Source: an uncultured Oscillibacter sp. (lineage in GTDB: Bacteria; Bacillota; Clostridia; Oscillospirales; Oscillospiraceae). Taken from it: DNA of 64,000 nt. Each line of letters begins with the position of its first letter. Position 1 is the stretch's first letter. Under the pieces are notes generated by a model that was given only the letters and a program-made list of their open reading frames with translations, made no database searches and was not told the DNA's origin. The position numbers were made by a program, and so were the translations under genes. Positions 7,524 through 15,485 of this stretch are shown here, piece after piece. The stretch spans positions 1 to 64,000 of the forward strand of contig CAJUDV010000001.1 in the NCBI GenBank assembly GCA_910585385.1, in the 5' to 3' direction.

Positions 7524-8243
7524 ATGCAGATTTTTCCCGCCATTGACCTGCGGGGCGGACAGGTGGTCCGCCTCTACCAGGGCGACTATGACAAGGAGAC
7601 CATCTACGGCCAGGACCCCTGCGCCGCCGCCCGGGACTTCCTGGCCGCCGGGGCCAAATACCTCCATGTGGTGGACCTGGACGGGGCCAGGGACGGCATC
7701 CTGGCCAACTTTGACTCCATCGCCGCCATCGCGAAGCAGGGCGGCCTCTATATGGAGGTGGGCGGCGGCATCCGCACCGAGGATCGGATCCGCCAGTACC
7801 TGGACCTGGGGGTGGGCCGGTGCATCCTGGGCACCGCGGCCGTGAAGGACTTCGATTTCACCGCCCGCATGGCCCAGAAGTACGGCGAACAAATCGCCGT
7901 GGGCGTGGACGCCCGGGAGGGGTACGTGGCCGTCAACGGGTGGAAGGAGCTCTCCCGGGAGAGGGGCGTGGACTTCTGCCGCCGCCTCCGTGACGCCGGC
8001 GTCCGTACCGTCATCTACACCGACATCAGCCGGGACGGCGCGGAGTCCGGCACCAACCTGGCCCTCTACCGGGAGCTGGCGGAGATCCGGGGACTGGACG
8101 TCACCGCCTCCGGCGGCATCAGCGGCATTCCGGAGCTGCGGGAGCTCCGGGCCATCGGTACCCGGGCCGCCATTTTGGGCAAGGCGCTGTACACCGGCCG
8201 ACTGGATCTGAGAACCGTCATCCAGGAGGTGGGGACATGCTAG
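7524..8243 (+). CDS. hisA: ProFAR isomerase
   Basis: HisA opens the ribose ring of ProFAR (Amadori rearrangement) to give PRFAR. The protein is a 239-residue half-barrel-duplicated TIM barrel. The catalytic Asp8 sits in FPAIDLRGGQ, and the second aspartate region is YTDISRDG. The phosphate loops are GGGIRTEDR and ASGGISGI. The start follows GAGAGGAG. The last seven bases overlap hisF (the TGCTAG end over ATGCTAG), which tightly couples the two sequential enzymes. Confidence 0.96.
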   Translation: MQIFPAIDLRGGQVVRLYQGDYDKETIYGQDPCAAARDFLAAGAKYLHVVDLDGARDGILANFDSIAAIAKQGGLYMEVGGGIRTEDRIRQYLDLGVGRCILGTAAVKDFDFTARMAQKYGEQIAVGVDAREGYVAVNGWKELSRERGVDFCRRLRDAGVRTVIYTDISRDGAESGTNLALYRELAEIRGLDVTASGGISGIPELRELRAIGTRAAILGKALYTGRLDLRTVIQEVGTC

Positions 8244-8992
8244 CGCGGCGCATCATCCCCTGCCTGGACGTGCGGGACGGCCGGGTGGTGAAGGGCACCA
8301 ACTTTCTCCGGCTGCGGGACATGGCGGACCCTGTGGACATGGCCCGGTTCTACAACGACTCCGGCGCGGACGAGCTGGTGTTCTACGACATCACCGCCTC
8401 CGCCGAGGGGCGGAACCTGTTTACGAACATTCTGCGCCGGGTGGCGGGGGAGATCTTCATCCCCCTGACAGTGGGGGGCGGCATCCGGACCCTGGACGAC
8501 TTCGACCGGGTGCTCAAGTGCGGCGCGGACAAGGTCAGCGTCAACTCCGGGGCCATCGCGGACCCGGGACTCATCGCCGCGGGAGCCAGGAAATACGGCG
8601 ACCAGTGTGTGGTGCTGAGCATGGACGTCAAGCGGGTGGAGGGACGGTTCCGCCTCTTCGCCAAGGGCGGCCGGGAGGACACCGGCATCGACGCCATGGA
8701 GTGGGCCGTAAAGGGCGCTGCCGCCGGCGCCGGGGAGATCGTGCTGAACTCCATCGACACCGACGGGGTAAGGCGGGGCTTTGATCTGGAGATGCTGGAC
8801 GAGCTGGCCAGCCGGGTAAATATCCCCATTGTCGCCAGCGGCGGGGCCGGGAGGATGGAGGACTTTGCGGAGCTGTTCACCCACCCCGGGGTGGACGCCG
8901 GACTGGCGGCGTCTATTTTCCACACCCGGCAGGTGGAGATTTCCGCCCTGAAGGCGTATTTGAGAGATTTGGGGGTGCCCATGCGGGTGTGA
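8237..8992 (+). CDS. hisF: Imidazole glycerol phosphate synthase, cyclase subunit
   Basis: HisF combines PRFAR with ammonia from HisH to form imidazoleglycerol phosphate and AICAR, which feeds back to purine synthesis. It is a 251-residue TIM barrel with catalytic Asp11 (CLDVRDGRVVKG) and Asp130 (SMDVKR), and the phosphate loops GGGIRTLDD and ASGGAGRMED. The start overlaps hisA. A gap of 66 bases follows before hisIE. Confidence 0.97.
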   Translation: MLARRIIPCLDVRDGRVVKGTNFLRLRDMADPVDMARFYNDSGADELVFYDITASAEGRNLFTNILRRVAGEIFIPLTVGGGIRTLDDFDRVLKCGADKVSVNSGAIADPGLIAAGARKYGDQCVVLSMDVKRVEGRFRLFAKGGREDTGIDAMEWAVKGAAAGAGEIVLNSIDTDGVRRGFDLEMLDELASRVNIPIVASGGAGRMEDFAELFTHPGVDAGLAASIFHTRQVEISALKAYLRDLGVPMRV

Positions 8993-9058
8993 AGTCTTCT
9001 CCGCCGCGGAGCGGAATCCCCCTCCCCCTGTTCAGAGGGACCAAAAGGAGTGCCATCT

Positions 9059-9703
9059 ATGGAAATAAACAAGCTGAAATTTGATGAAAAGGGCCTCATC
9101 CCCGCCATTGTGCAGGACCACTACACAAAAGAGGTCCTGACTTTGGCCTATATGAACGCCGAGAGCCTGGCTATCACCATCGACGAGCGGCGCACCTGCT
9201 TCTGGAGCCGCAGCCGCCAAGAGCTGTGGCGCAAGGGAGAGACCAGCGGCAGCCGCCAGCACGTGGTCTCCATCACCGCCGACTGCGACTGCGACGCCCT
9301 GGTGGTGGAGGTGGTGAAGGACGGCCCCGCCTGCCACACCGGGGCGGAGAGCTGCTTTTTCAACGGCCTCTATCTCTCCGACCAGCTGAAACAGTTCAGC
9401 TACGAGGGCCTCTACCGCCTGATTCAGGGCCGGAAGACCAGCCCCGTGGAGGGCAGCTACACCACCTACCTCTTTGAAAAGGGCCTGGACAAGATCCTGA
9501 AAAAGGTGGGTGAGGAGTGCACGGAGGTCATCATCGGCGGGTGCAAGGAGGACCGGGCGGAGACCGTCTACGAGATCGCGGACCTGTGCTACCACGTGAT
9601 GGTGCTGATGGTGCAGATGGGCATCACCGTGGAGGACGTCACCCGGGAGCTGGAGAAGCGCCATGTGGTAGACCACAAGGTAAAGCAGGAGCGGATGCAA
9701 TGA
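9059..9703 (+). CDS. hisIE: Bifunctional phosphoribosyl-AMP cyclohydrolase / phosphoribosyl-ATP pyrophosphohydrolase
   Basis: This enzyme carries out steps 2 and 3 of histidine synthesis. The N-terminal half is PRA-CH (LAYMNAESL, FWSRSRQELWRKGETSG, then the zinc/magnesium region DCDCDAL and HTGAESCF). The C-terminal half is the all-alpha MazG-like PRA-PH (LDKILKKVGEECTEV, IADLCYHVMVLM). ATG 9059 is preferred over an in-frame GTG at 9050 because AAGGAG ends ten bases before it. The stop overlaps the phosphatase start by ATGA. Confidence 0.96.
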   Translation: MEINKLKFDEKGLIPAIVQDHYTKEVLTLAYMNAESLAITIDERRTCFWSRSRQELWRKGETSGSRQHVVSITADCDCDALVVEVVKDGPACHTGAESCFFNGLYLSDQLKQFSYEGLYRLIQGRKTSPVEGSYTTYLFEKGLDKILKKVGEECTEVIIGGCKEDRAETVYEIADLCYHVMVLMVQMGITVEDVTRELEKRHVVDHKVKQERMQ

Positions 9704-10518
9704 GGCGCCTCTGCTCCGTCCACACGCACTCCACCATGTGCGACGGGAAGAACACCCTGGCGGAGATGGCCGCCGCGGCCTTTGCCGCCGGGGCGGCGTC
9801 CTTCGGGGCCTCGGGCCACAGCCACACCCCCATGCCGGAGGACAAGGGCTGTGTCCTTCCGGCGGACATGACCGCCTACCGGGCGGAGGTCCTGCGGCTG
9901 CGGGAGATGTACCGGGGCCGGATGGACGTGCTCCTGGGCATTGAGCTGGACAACTGTGCCGACGTGACGGCGGAGGGCTTTGACTACTGGATCGGCAGCG
10001 CCCACCGGCTGCAAGGCCCTGACGGCCGCTGGTACACCGTGGACTGGGACGCGGAGACCCTGACCGCCTGCCGGGACGGCGCCTTCGGCGGAGACGGCCT
10101 GGCCATGGCGGAGCGGTACTATGACCAGGTCCGGCGCATGGCGGCCCGGAGGCCCACCATTCTGGGACATATCGACCTCGTTACCAAATTCAACGAGGGA
10201 ACGCCCCTCTTTGACGAGTCGTCTCCCCGGTACCGCGCCGCGGCGCTGGAGGCGCTTCACACCGCGGACCCCGCCGCGACGCTCTTGGAGATCAACACCG
10301 GCGCCATGTCCCGGGGATACCGGCGGACGCCCTATCCGGCCCCCTTTCTGCTGGAGGAGTGGCGCCGCATGGGCGGCAGGATTATTTTTACCGCCGACGC
10401 CCACAGTGATTCCGCCATAGTATACGGCTACGACCAGGCGGCGGAGCTGGCCCGCTCGGCGGGGTTTGACCGCTCCACGGTGCTGACCGCCGCCGGCACG
10501 GCGGAGCGGCCATTATGA
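9700..10518 (+). CDS. hisK: PHP-family histidinol-phosphatase
   Basis: It removes phosphate from histidinol phosphate, the step that monofunctional HisB lacks. The 272-residue PHP-domain protein shows the metal ligands in VHTHSTMCDGK and GASGHSHTPM, and ELDN, GHIDLVTKF and FTADAHSD further along; this pattern matches HisJ/HisK trinuclear-metal phosphatases. The ATG overlaps the hisIE stop (ATGA). It is the last gene of the operon and completes a full histidine pathway within about 8.8 kb. Confidence 0.9.
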   Translation: MRRLCSVHTHSTMCDGKNTLAEMAAAAFAAGAASFGASGHSHTPMPEDKGCVLPADMTAYRAEVLRLREMYRGRMDVLLGIELDNCADVTAEGFDYWIGSAHRLQGPDGRWYTVDWDAETLTACRDGAFGGDGLAMAERYYDQVRRMAARRPTILGHIDLVTKFNEGTPLFDESSPRYRAAALEALHTADPAATLLEINTGAMSRGYRRTPYPAPFLLEEWRRMGGRIIFTADAHSDSAIVYGYDQAAELARSAGFDRSTVLTAAGTAERPL

Positions 10519-10740
10519 GCGGACCCGGACATACCGCGTTTGACAGGCGATAAAGCCCGGGGCTGGCGCGGCAAAGAACGCCTCCGCTGCGGCGGCATCT
10601 GATGATCGGCGGAATGTCCCGCAGCGGAAATTTTTCCCAACCCCGGCGGGTTTTACAGGCGGGCCGCCGCCCCACGAGGCGGCCGATGTCCGGCTGACGG
10701 AGACAGGATACGCGTTGTTTGCACGGATTTGTATGAAAAA

Positions 10741-10764
10741 GGCGCGGCAAAAGCCGCGCCTTTT
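10741..10764 (+). terminator. Intrinsic terminator of the his operon
   Basis: The 8-bp stem GGCGCGGC / GCCGCGCC has an AAAA loop, is preceded by five A's and is followed by TTTT. Confidence 0.8.
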
Positions 10765-10777
10765 GGCTTCTTGTCCA

Positions 10778-10806
10778 TTGAGTTATAGCACATCTGTTGG
10801 TAGAAT
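10778..10806 (+). promoter_or_regulatory. Sigma-70-like promoter of the HAD/zincin pair
   Basis: TTGAGT (10778-10783), a 17-base spacer, then TAGAAT (10801-10806), 32 bases before the start codon. Confidence 0.65.
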
Positions 10807-10838
10807 AATAGAACTACGAATGAAAAGTGAGGCGTTTT

Positions 10839-11501
10839 ATGGCTCGAACTGTGATCTTTGATCTGGATGGGACTATCCTGGACACCATTGAGGACCTGGC
10901 CGCCGCCGGAAACTGGGTCTGCCGCCAGCACGGCTGGCCGGAGCACACTGCGGAGCGGTTTATGGCCATGGTGGGCCACGGCATTCCAAACCTCGTCTCC
11001 CAATTCACCCCGGAGACCTGCCGCAGCCCCCTTTTGATCGCCAGCGCCCTGTCCCAGTTCACCAACTATTACGGCGCCCACAACATGGACAAAACCGCCC
11101 CCTACGCCGGCATTCCGGAGCTGCTGGAGCGGCTGAGCGCCGCCGGGGTCCGGATGGCGGTGTACTCCAACAAGGCCGACGAGTTCAGCCGGGAGATCGT
11201 GGAGCACTTCTTCCCCGGCGTGTTCCATCTGGTGCGGGGCAAACTGCCGGATGTGCCGGTGAAGCCGGACTCCGCCGCCGCTAAAGCCCTTCTGGAGGAG
11301 CTGGCGGCGTCCCCCTCCGAGTCCCTTTTCGTGGGGGACAGCAGCGTGGACATCCAGACGGGCCACAACGCCGGTGCCAGGGCCTGCGGCGTCACCTGGG
11401 GCTTCCGCTCCCGGGCGTCTCTGGAGGCCGCAGGGGCGGACTTTCTGGCAGACACGGTGGAGGAGCTGGAGCAGGTGCTCCTGCACTCTGCGTGGTCCTG
11501 A
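10839..11501 (+). CDS. HAD-family phosphatase (phosphoglycolate phosphatase-like)
   Basis: A 220-residue haloacid-dehalogenase hydrolase with motif I FDLDGTILDT, motif II VYSNKAD, motif III lysine in VKPDSAAAK, and motif IV VGDSSVDIQTGHNAG. The helical cap is of the Gph/PGP type, but the natural substrate cannot be told from sequence. ATG 10839 is chosen over an upstream GTG because GTGAGG sits at the right distance. Its end overlaps the next gene by ten bases, so the two are translated together. Confidence 0.88.
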   Translation: MARTVIFDLDGTILDTIEDLAAAGNWVCRQHGWPEHTAERFMAMVGHGIPNLVSQFTPETCRSPLLIASALSQFTNYYGAHNMDKTAPYAGIPELLERLSAAGVRMAVYSNKADEFSREIVEHFFPGVFHLVRGKLPDVPVKPDSAAAKALLEELAASPSESLFVGDSSVDIQTGHNAGARACGVTWGFRSRASLEAAGADFLADTVEELEQVLLHSAWS

Positions 11502-11878
11502 GCTTTGACCGGGCCGGGGAGCTGCTGGACGGCCTGGCTGAGCAATTTCCCCCAGCGCTGTTCGGCGGCCTCAACGGCGGGGTGAACCTGCTGGAGGATG
11601 CTGTGCCGGACTCAGAGTTTCCGCCGGGGGAGATGTACGTCCTGGGGGAGTACTGCGACGATCTCTTGGGGCGGTACATCAACCTCTACTACGGCTCCTT
11701 TGCCGCCCTGGCGGAAAAGGAGGACTGGAGCCGGGAGACCTGGGAGGAGGAGCTGCGCGTCACACTCTCCCACGAGCTGACCCACCATATGGAGGCCCGA
11801 AGCGGCCTCCACGCCCTGGACGACCGGGACGCCCGGGAGCTGGAAACCTGGCGGCAGGAGTACCGCCGAGAACAATAG
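11492..11878 (+). CDS. Small metallopeptidase-like (minimal zincin) protein
   Basis: A 128-residue protein with a clear HELTHHME zinc motif (HExxH plus downstream acidic residues) near residues 94-101, typical of the small minimal-zincin family often annotated as a metallopeptidase. No signal peptide or membrane segment is visible, so it is probably cytoplasmic. The GTG start lies inside the end of the HAD gene (ten-base overlap), and no better start exists downstream with a ribosome site. Protease activity is inferred only from the motif. Confidence 0.75.
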   Translation: MVLSFDRAGELLDGLAEQFPPALFGGLNGGVNLLEDAVPDSEFPPGEMYVLGEYCDDLLGRYINLYYGSFAALAEKEDWSRETWEEELRVTLSHELTHHMEARSGLHALDDRDARELETWRQEYRREQ

Positions 11879-11891
11879 GGCGCGTTTTGCA

Positions 11892-11924
11892 CCGCTCCGC
11901 CGGGGACTCCGGCGGAGCGGTTTT
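11892..11924 (+). terminator. Intrinsic terminator after the zincin gene
   Basis: The perfect 12-bp stem CCGCTCCGCCGG / CCGGCGGAGCGG has a 5-base loop and is followed by TTTT. Confidence 0.85.
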
Positions 11925-11973
11925 CTTATCTCCAAATTCACAAAATCTTAACAGGCCCCCACGGGAAAGGGGA

Positions 11974-12002
11974 TTGACAGCCACCCGGCCCCCGTGTATA
12001 AT
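11974..12002 (+). promoter_or_regulatory. Consensus promoter of the TetR-RND efflux operon
   Basis: A perfect TTGACA (11974-11979) and perfect TATAAT (11997-12002) are separated by 17 bases. Such a strong promoter fits tight control by a repressor bound just downstream. Confidence 0.88.
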
Positions 12003-12005
12003 CAA

Positions 12006-12036
12006 TGACAATCTGTCATAAAGTGACATGGTGTCA
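12006..12036 (+). promoter_or_regulatory. Twin palindromic operators for the TetR repressor
   Basis: TGACAATCTGTCA (12006-12018) and TGACATGGTGTCA (12024-12036) are two copies of the palindrome TGACA-N3-TGTCA, 18 bases centre to centre. They start four bases after the -10 box and end 21 bases before the regulator's start codon. The position over the transcription start suggests autorepression by the TetR protein encoded next. Confidence 0.75.
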
Positions 12037-12057
12037 TTTTCGGGAAGGAGGGCGCAT

Positions 12058-12687
12058 ATGTGTACGGAGACGTTCCGCCGGCTGCCGGCGGAGAAGCGGG
12101 GCCGCTTCCTGGAAGCGGCCTGGGGCGAATTCACCCGGGTGAAATTCGCCGACGCCTCTATCAATCAGATTGTCCGGAGCGCCGGAATTCCCCGGGGGAG
12201 CTTTTACCAGTACTTCACCGACAAGGAGGAACTGTTCCACTATCTGCTGGAAGATATTCAAGCCCAGGTGGTCCGGGTGTTCAGTGAGCTGCTCCATAAA
12301 AACGCGGGAGACCTTTTCCAGCTCCAGATCGCCCTCTACGACGACATCATCTGCCGGGGAGATCAGTGTCCCATGCTGGAGCGGTGCTTCCGGCTGCTCC
12401 AAATCAACCCGGGCATCGATCTGCAAAAGCTTCTGGGCGGCATGCTGCAGCAGGAGTTTCCCCCCGAGCTGATGGAGAAGATTCATCTCTCCAGTTTGAC
12501 CCGACAGGACACGGCATATGTGCGCAGGGTGTTTTTGATGACCCTGGGCGTGCTGGGGCGGTCCATTATGGACTCGCTGCTCCAGCCGGAGCGGACCGCG
12601 GAGATCCGGCTGGAACTGGAGGCCCAGCTGGACATCATTAAGTACGGGTGCCTGAGATCCTCTCAGACCGGCCCGGCGGATACATAA
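12058..12687 (+). CDS. TetR/AcrR-family repressor of the efflux operon
   Basis: A 209-residue one-component regulator. Residues 1-60 hold the TetR helix-turn-helix (FADASINQIVRSAGIPRGSF, then YQYFTDKEELF); the rest is the helical ligand-binding and dimer domain. ATG 12058 follows AAGGAGGG, and the longer in-frame form from 12028 would begin inside the operators. It is the first gene of an apparent operon with a TolC-like protein, a membrane-fusion protein and an RND pump, so it probably represses their expression until a pump substrate binds. The inducer is unknown. Confidence 0.9.
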   Translation: MCTETFRRLPAEKRGRFLEAAWGEFTRVKFADASINQIVRSAGIPRGSFYQYFTDKEELFHYLLEDIQAQVVRVFSELLHKNAGDLFQLQIALYDDIICRGDQCPMLERCFRLLQINPGIDLQKLLGGMLQQEFPPELMEKIHLSSLTRQDTAYVRRVFLMTLGVLGRSIMDSLLQPERTAEIRLELEAQLDIIKYGCLRSSQTGPADT

Positions 12688-12701
12688 ATAAGGAGGAATC
12701 C

Positions 12702-14144
12702 ATGAGACAGAGAATCACTGCCCTATTGCTGGCGCTGGCGGTGCTGGCGTCGGTGTGCGCCGTGTCCGCCCTGGCGGAGGAGCGCCCCGCCCCGGCGGAG
12801 ACGGCCCAGGCGGAGTCCCCGGAGGGGGAGGACCGGCCGGCGTCTCCGGAGACGCCGGCGGAAGCCGCTCCTGAGGCAGCGCCGGAGACCGCACCGGAGA
12901 CGGCGGCCGGGGCCCCCTCCCTGGCGGGGCCGGATCTGGCGGAAAATGTGACCATCCAGCCTGACCCCCTGGGAGAGGTCAGCTTCGCCAATGTGGAACG
13001 CCGGATGCGGGAGGGCAACCTCCAGCTCCTGGCCCTGGAGCAGAGCGTTCTGACGATTGAGGACATCGACTACGACAAGCTCTACGACCAGCTGTGGCAC
13101 CAGCTCAATGAGCTGGCGCAGGCCCAGTGGGCCTATGTCCGGGCCGGCAGCATGATGCGCACGATCAGCAATCTGCCGGCGGGCCAAAGGCCGCCCGGGA
13201 TGGAAGACGTGGAGTACAGCGACTACGAGTACAACACCACCTTTGACCAGCTGGACCGGGCCTATGACGCCGTGCGGGATCAGTTCGACGCCATCAAGGA
13301 CGGCGATATGCAAAAGGACAACGCCGACGTGGTCCGCCAGCTGAACAACCTCCAGGACCAGATCGTGATGGCGGGGGAGTCGCTGTACGCGGCCCTGACC
13401 GCTATGGAGGGCCAGGAGGCCGGGTTGGGGCGCCAGTTGGAGGGCCTGAACCGCACCGTGGAGGAGATGGAGCTGCGGTATCAGCTGGGCCAGATCTCCG
13501 CCATGCAGCTCTTGGAGGCAAAGTCCGGCCGAACCGCTCTGGAGAGCGGCCTGGCCACCCTGCGGATGAACATCAAGACCTACAAGCTCCAGCTGGAGAT
13601 GCTCATCGGCGCGGAGCAGACCGGGGAGATCTCCCTGGGGGCCCTGCCGGAGGTGACGGCGGAGCAGCTGGCGGAGATGGATCTGGCCCGCGACCTGGCC
13701 GCCGCCAAGGAGAAGAGCTACGAGCTCTACAACGCGGAAAAGACCCTGGAGGACGCCCGAGACCAGTACAAGGAGGACGCCGACTACTGGGGCTACAACG
13801 AAAAGCGGATGGAGTTCCGCAACGCAAAGCGCACCTGGGACGCGGCCCAGTATACATACAACAACACCGTGCAGAACTATGAGCTGAAATTCCGCACCCT
13901 CTACGCCCAGGTGAAGGACTACTGTCAGATCTGGGAGGCCGCCAAGGTGTCCCTGGCCTGTGAGCAGGCGTCCTGCGCCGCCTCGGAACTGAAATTCCAG
14001 CAGGGGACCATCTCCCGCAACGCTCTGCTGACAGCGAAGGACACTCTGCGGGAGGCGGAGGAGAAGGTCCGCTCCGCCGCGGGCGACTTGTTCTCCACCT
14101 ACAACACCTACTCCTGGGCCGTCCAGCACGGCATCCTGAATTGA
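12702..14144 (+). CDS. TolC-like exported coiled-coil protein
   Basis: A 480-residue secreted protein. It has an N-terminal signal peptide (about residues 1-22, ending SALAEE), then a Pro/Glu/Ala-rich low-complexity stretch (about 23-70), then a long alpha-helical region. Two internal repeats of the outer-membrane-efflux type are visible: RYQLGQISAMQLLEAKSG and KFQQGTISRNALLTAKDT. These match the duplicated helical hairpins of TolC, but the beta-barrel strands look reduced. AGGAGGAATC precedes the ATG, and the gene sits between the TetR regulator and the pump subunits. In a single-membrane cell it would have to act as a periplasm- or wall-spanning conduit rather than an outer-membrane channel; that role is inference. 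Confidence 0.78.
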   Translation: MRQRITALLLALAVLASVCAVSALAEERPAPAETAQAESPEGEDRPASPETPAEAAPEAAPETAPETAAGAPSLAGPDLAENVTIQPDPLGEVSFANVERRMREGNLQLLALEQSVLTIEDIDYDKLYDQLWHQLNELAQAQWAYVRAGSMMRTISNLPAGQRPPGMEDVEYSDYEYNTTFDQLDRAYDAVRDQFDAIKDGDMQKDNADVVRQLNNLQDQIVMAGESLYAALTAMEGQEAGLGRQLEGLNRTVEEMELRYQLGQISAMQLLEAKSGRTALESGLATLRMNIKTYKLQLEMLIGAEQTGEISLGALPEVTAEQLAEMDLARDLAAAKEKSYELYNAEKTLEDARDQYKEDADYWGYNEKRMEFRNAKRTWDAAQYTYNNTVQNYELKFRTLYAQVKDYCQIWEAAKVSLACEQASCAASELKFQQGTISRNALLTAKDTLREAEEKVRSAAGDLFSTYNTYSWAVQHGILN

Positions 14145-14309
14145 TCCTGAAGCACATGCGGCGTCTTGACAGCGCTGAAAACGCGCGGAATTTCATAAGA
14201 CGCATTCTGCGCCTGAGAAGGCGCAAAACGGAGCCGCACAAGCTGCGGTTCCATTTTCAGCAAAATCACTTGATTTTGCCGGACATTAGTATTGGAGGAC
14301 GTTGATTCC
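14145..14309. other. Structured spacer before the fusion-protein gene
   Basis: Two hairpins are visible: GGAgCCGC/GCGGtTCC around 14230-14252, and the perfect GCAAAATCA (14260-14268) with TGATTTTGC (14271-14279). They may set the ratio between the TolC-like gene and the pump genes by processing or partial termination. No independent promoter was recognised. Confidence 0.4.
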
Positions 14310-15479
14310 ATGAAAAAATACAGGCACATTCCAGTTCTCCTGCTGGCTCTCCTCCTGTCTCTGACCGCCTGCGGCGGCGGGGAACCGGCGCAGGACGAAG
14401 ACGAAAATACGGAGGCAGGCGTCGCCGTTCAGGTGGAGACCGTGGTTCAGGACACTATTGCCGCGGAGAACAAGGTCTCTGGCAAGATTTCCGCCGACAA
14501 CGAGGCCGTCATCATGATCGCCTCCACCGCCAAGTGCACCGCCGTCTACTTCGAGGCCGGCGACCAGGTGGCCGCCGGGGACATTCTCTGCACCCTGGAG
14601 CTGGGCAGCGCCCTGGCCAACTACAACTCCGCCCGCATCGGCTACAACGGCGCCGTTCAGAGCTACAGCGACCAGAAGGCCGTTTTGGACAAACAGGTAC
14701 AGCTGGCGGCGGACAATGTGAGCAACACAAAGGCTCTTTTTGAAATCGGCGCCGCCTCCCAGCTGGAGGTGGACCAGGCGGAGCTGAACTACTCCAACGC
14801 CGTGGCGGGACGGAACTCCGCCCTCACCCAGCTGGAGTCCGCCATCCAGAGCGCCAAGTCCGGCCTGGCGCAGCTGGACACCGCCTTGGAAAACGTGGAC
14901 CCTGACGGCAACGTCCTGGCCCCCATGGCGGGAACCCTGGTGACCATGAGCGCCGTGGAGAACAGTTTTATCTCCAACTCCATGCCCCTGGCGGTCATCG
15001 ACGGACCGGACCAGATGAAGGTCTCCGTCTCCGTGTCCGAGGCCCTGGTGCCCAAGATCACCATCGGCAGCCAGGCGGATGTGTATGTCAGCGCCATTGA
15101 CCGGCGCTTTTCCGCCGTCATCCGCTCCGTGGAGCAGGCGGCCAATGTGCAGACCCGGCTCTATACCGTCACCCTCACCGTCCCGGCAGATGTGGGCGGC
15201 CTCCTCTCCGGCATGTTCGCCGACGTGACCTTCTTCACCGACGTCTCCCAGAACGCCGTTGTGGTGCCCACGGAGGCCATTCTCACCAGCGGCGGCACAC
15301 AGTACGTCTACGTGGTGGAGGGCAGCACCGCCCACTGTCTCGAAGTGACCACCGGCCTCACCGGCAACGGCGTCACCGAGGTGACGGAGGGCCTCACGGC
15401 AGGACAACAGCTGGTCACCGTGGGTCAGGCCTACCTCCACGATGGGGACCCCGTCCGGGTGGTCTCCGGGGAGGGTTAA
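14310..15479 (+). CDS. RND efflux membrane-fusion lipoprotein (HlyD/AcrA type)
   Basis: This adaptor subunit links an RND pump to its exit partner. The 389-residue protein starts with a lipoprotein signal (LLLSLTAC, lipidated Cys21), then has a barrel-sandwich lipoyl half (AKCTAVYFEAGDQVAAGDIL), a helical hairpin (about residues 100-190), the second lipoyl half (LAPMAGTLVTMSAVENSF), and beta-barrel and membrane-proximal domains (VPTEAILTSGG, GLTAGQQLVTVG). ATG 14310 with TGGAGG upstream is preferred to 14292. It lies six bases before the pump gene. Lipid anchoring to the outer face of the membrane fits a Gram-positive. Confidence 0.92.
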   Translation: MKKYRHIPVLLLALLLSLTACGGGEPAQDEDENTEAGVAVQVETVVQDTIAAENKVSGKISADNEAVIMIASTAKCTAVYFEAGDQVAAGDILCTLELGSALANYNSARIGYNGAVQSYSDQKAVLDKQVQLAADNVSNTKALFEIGAASQLEVDQAELNYSNAVAGRNSALTQLESAIQSAKSGLAQLDTALENVDPDGNVLAPMAGTLVTMSAVENSFISNSMPLAVIDGPDQMKVSVSVSEALVPKITIGSQADVYVSAIDRRFSAVIRSVEQAANVQTRLYTVTLTVPADVGGLLSGMFADVTFFTDVSQNAVVVPTEAILTSGGTQYVYVVEGSTAHCLEVTTGLTGNGVTEVTEGLTAGQQLVTVGQAYLHDGDPVRVVSGEG

Positions 15480-15485
15480 GCCCCC

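Larger units (their letters stand above)
10519..10838. other. Gap after the his operon
   Basis: No gene is seen. An inverted repeat CCGCTGCGG (10584-10592) with CCGCAGCGG (10619-10627) followed by AAATTTTT may be a first terminator. A stronger one lies at 10741-10764. The promoter of the next gene occupies the right-hand end. Confidence 0.5.
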
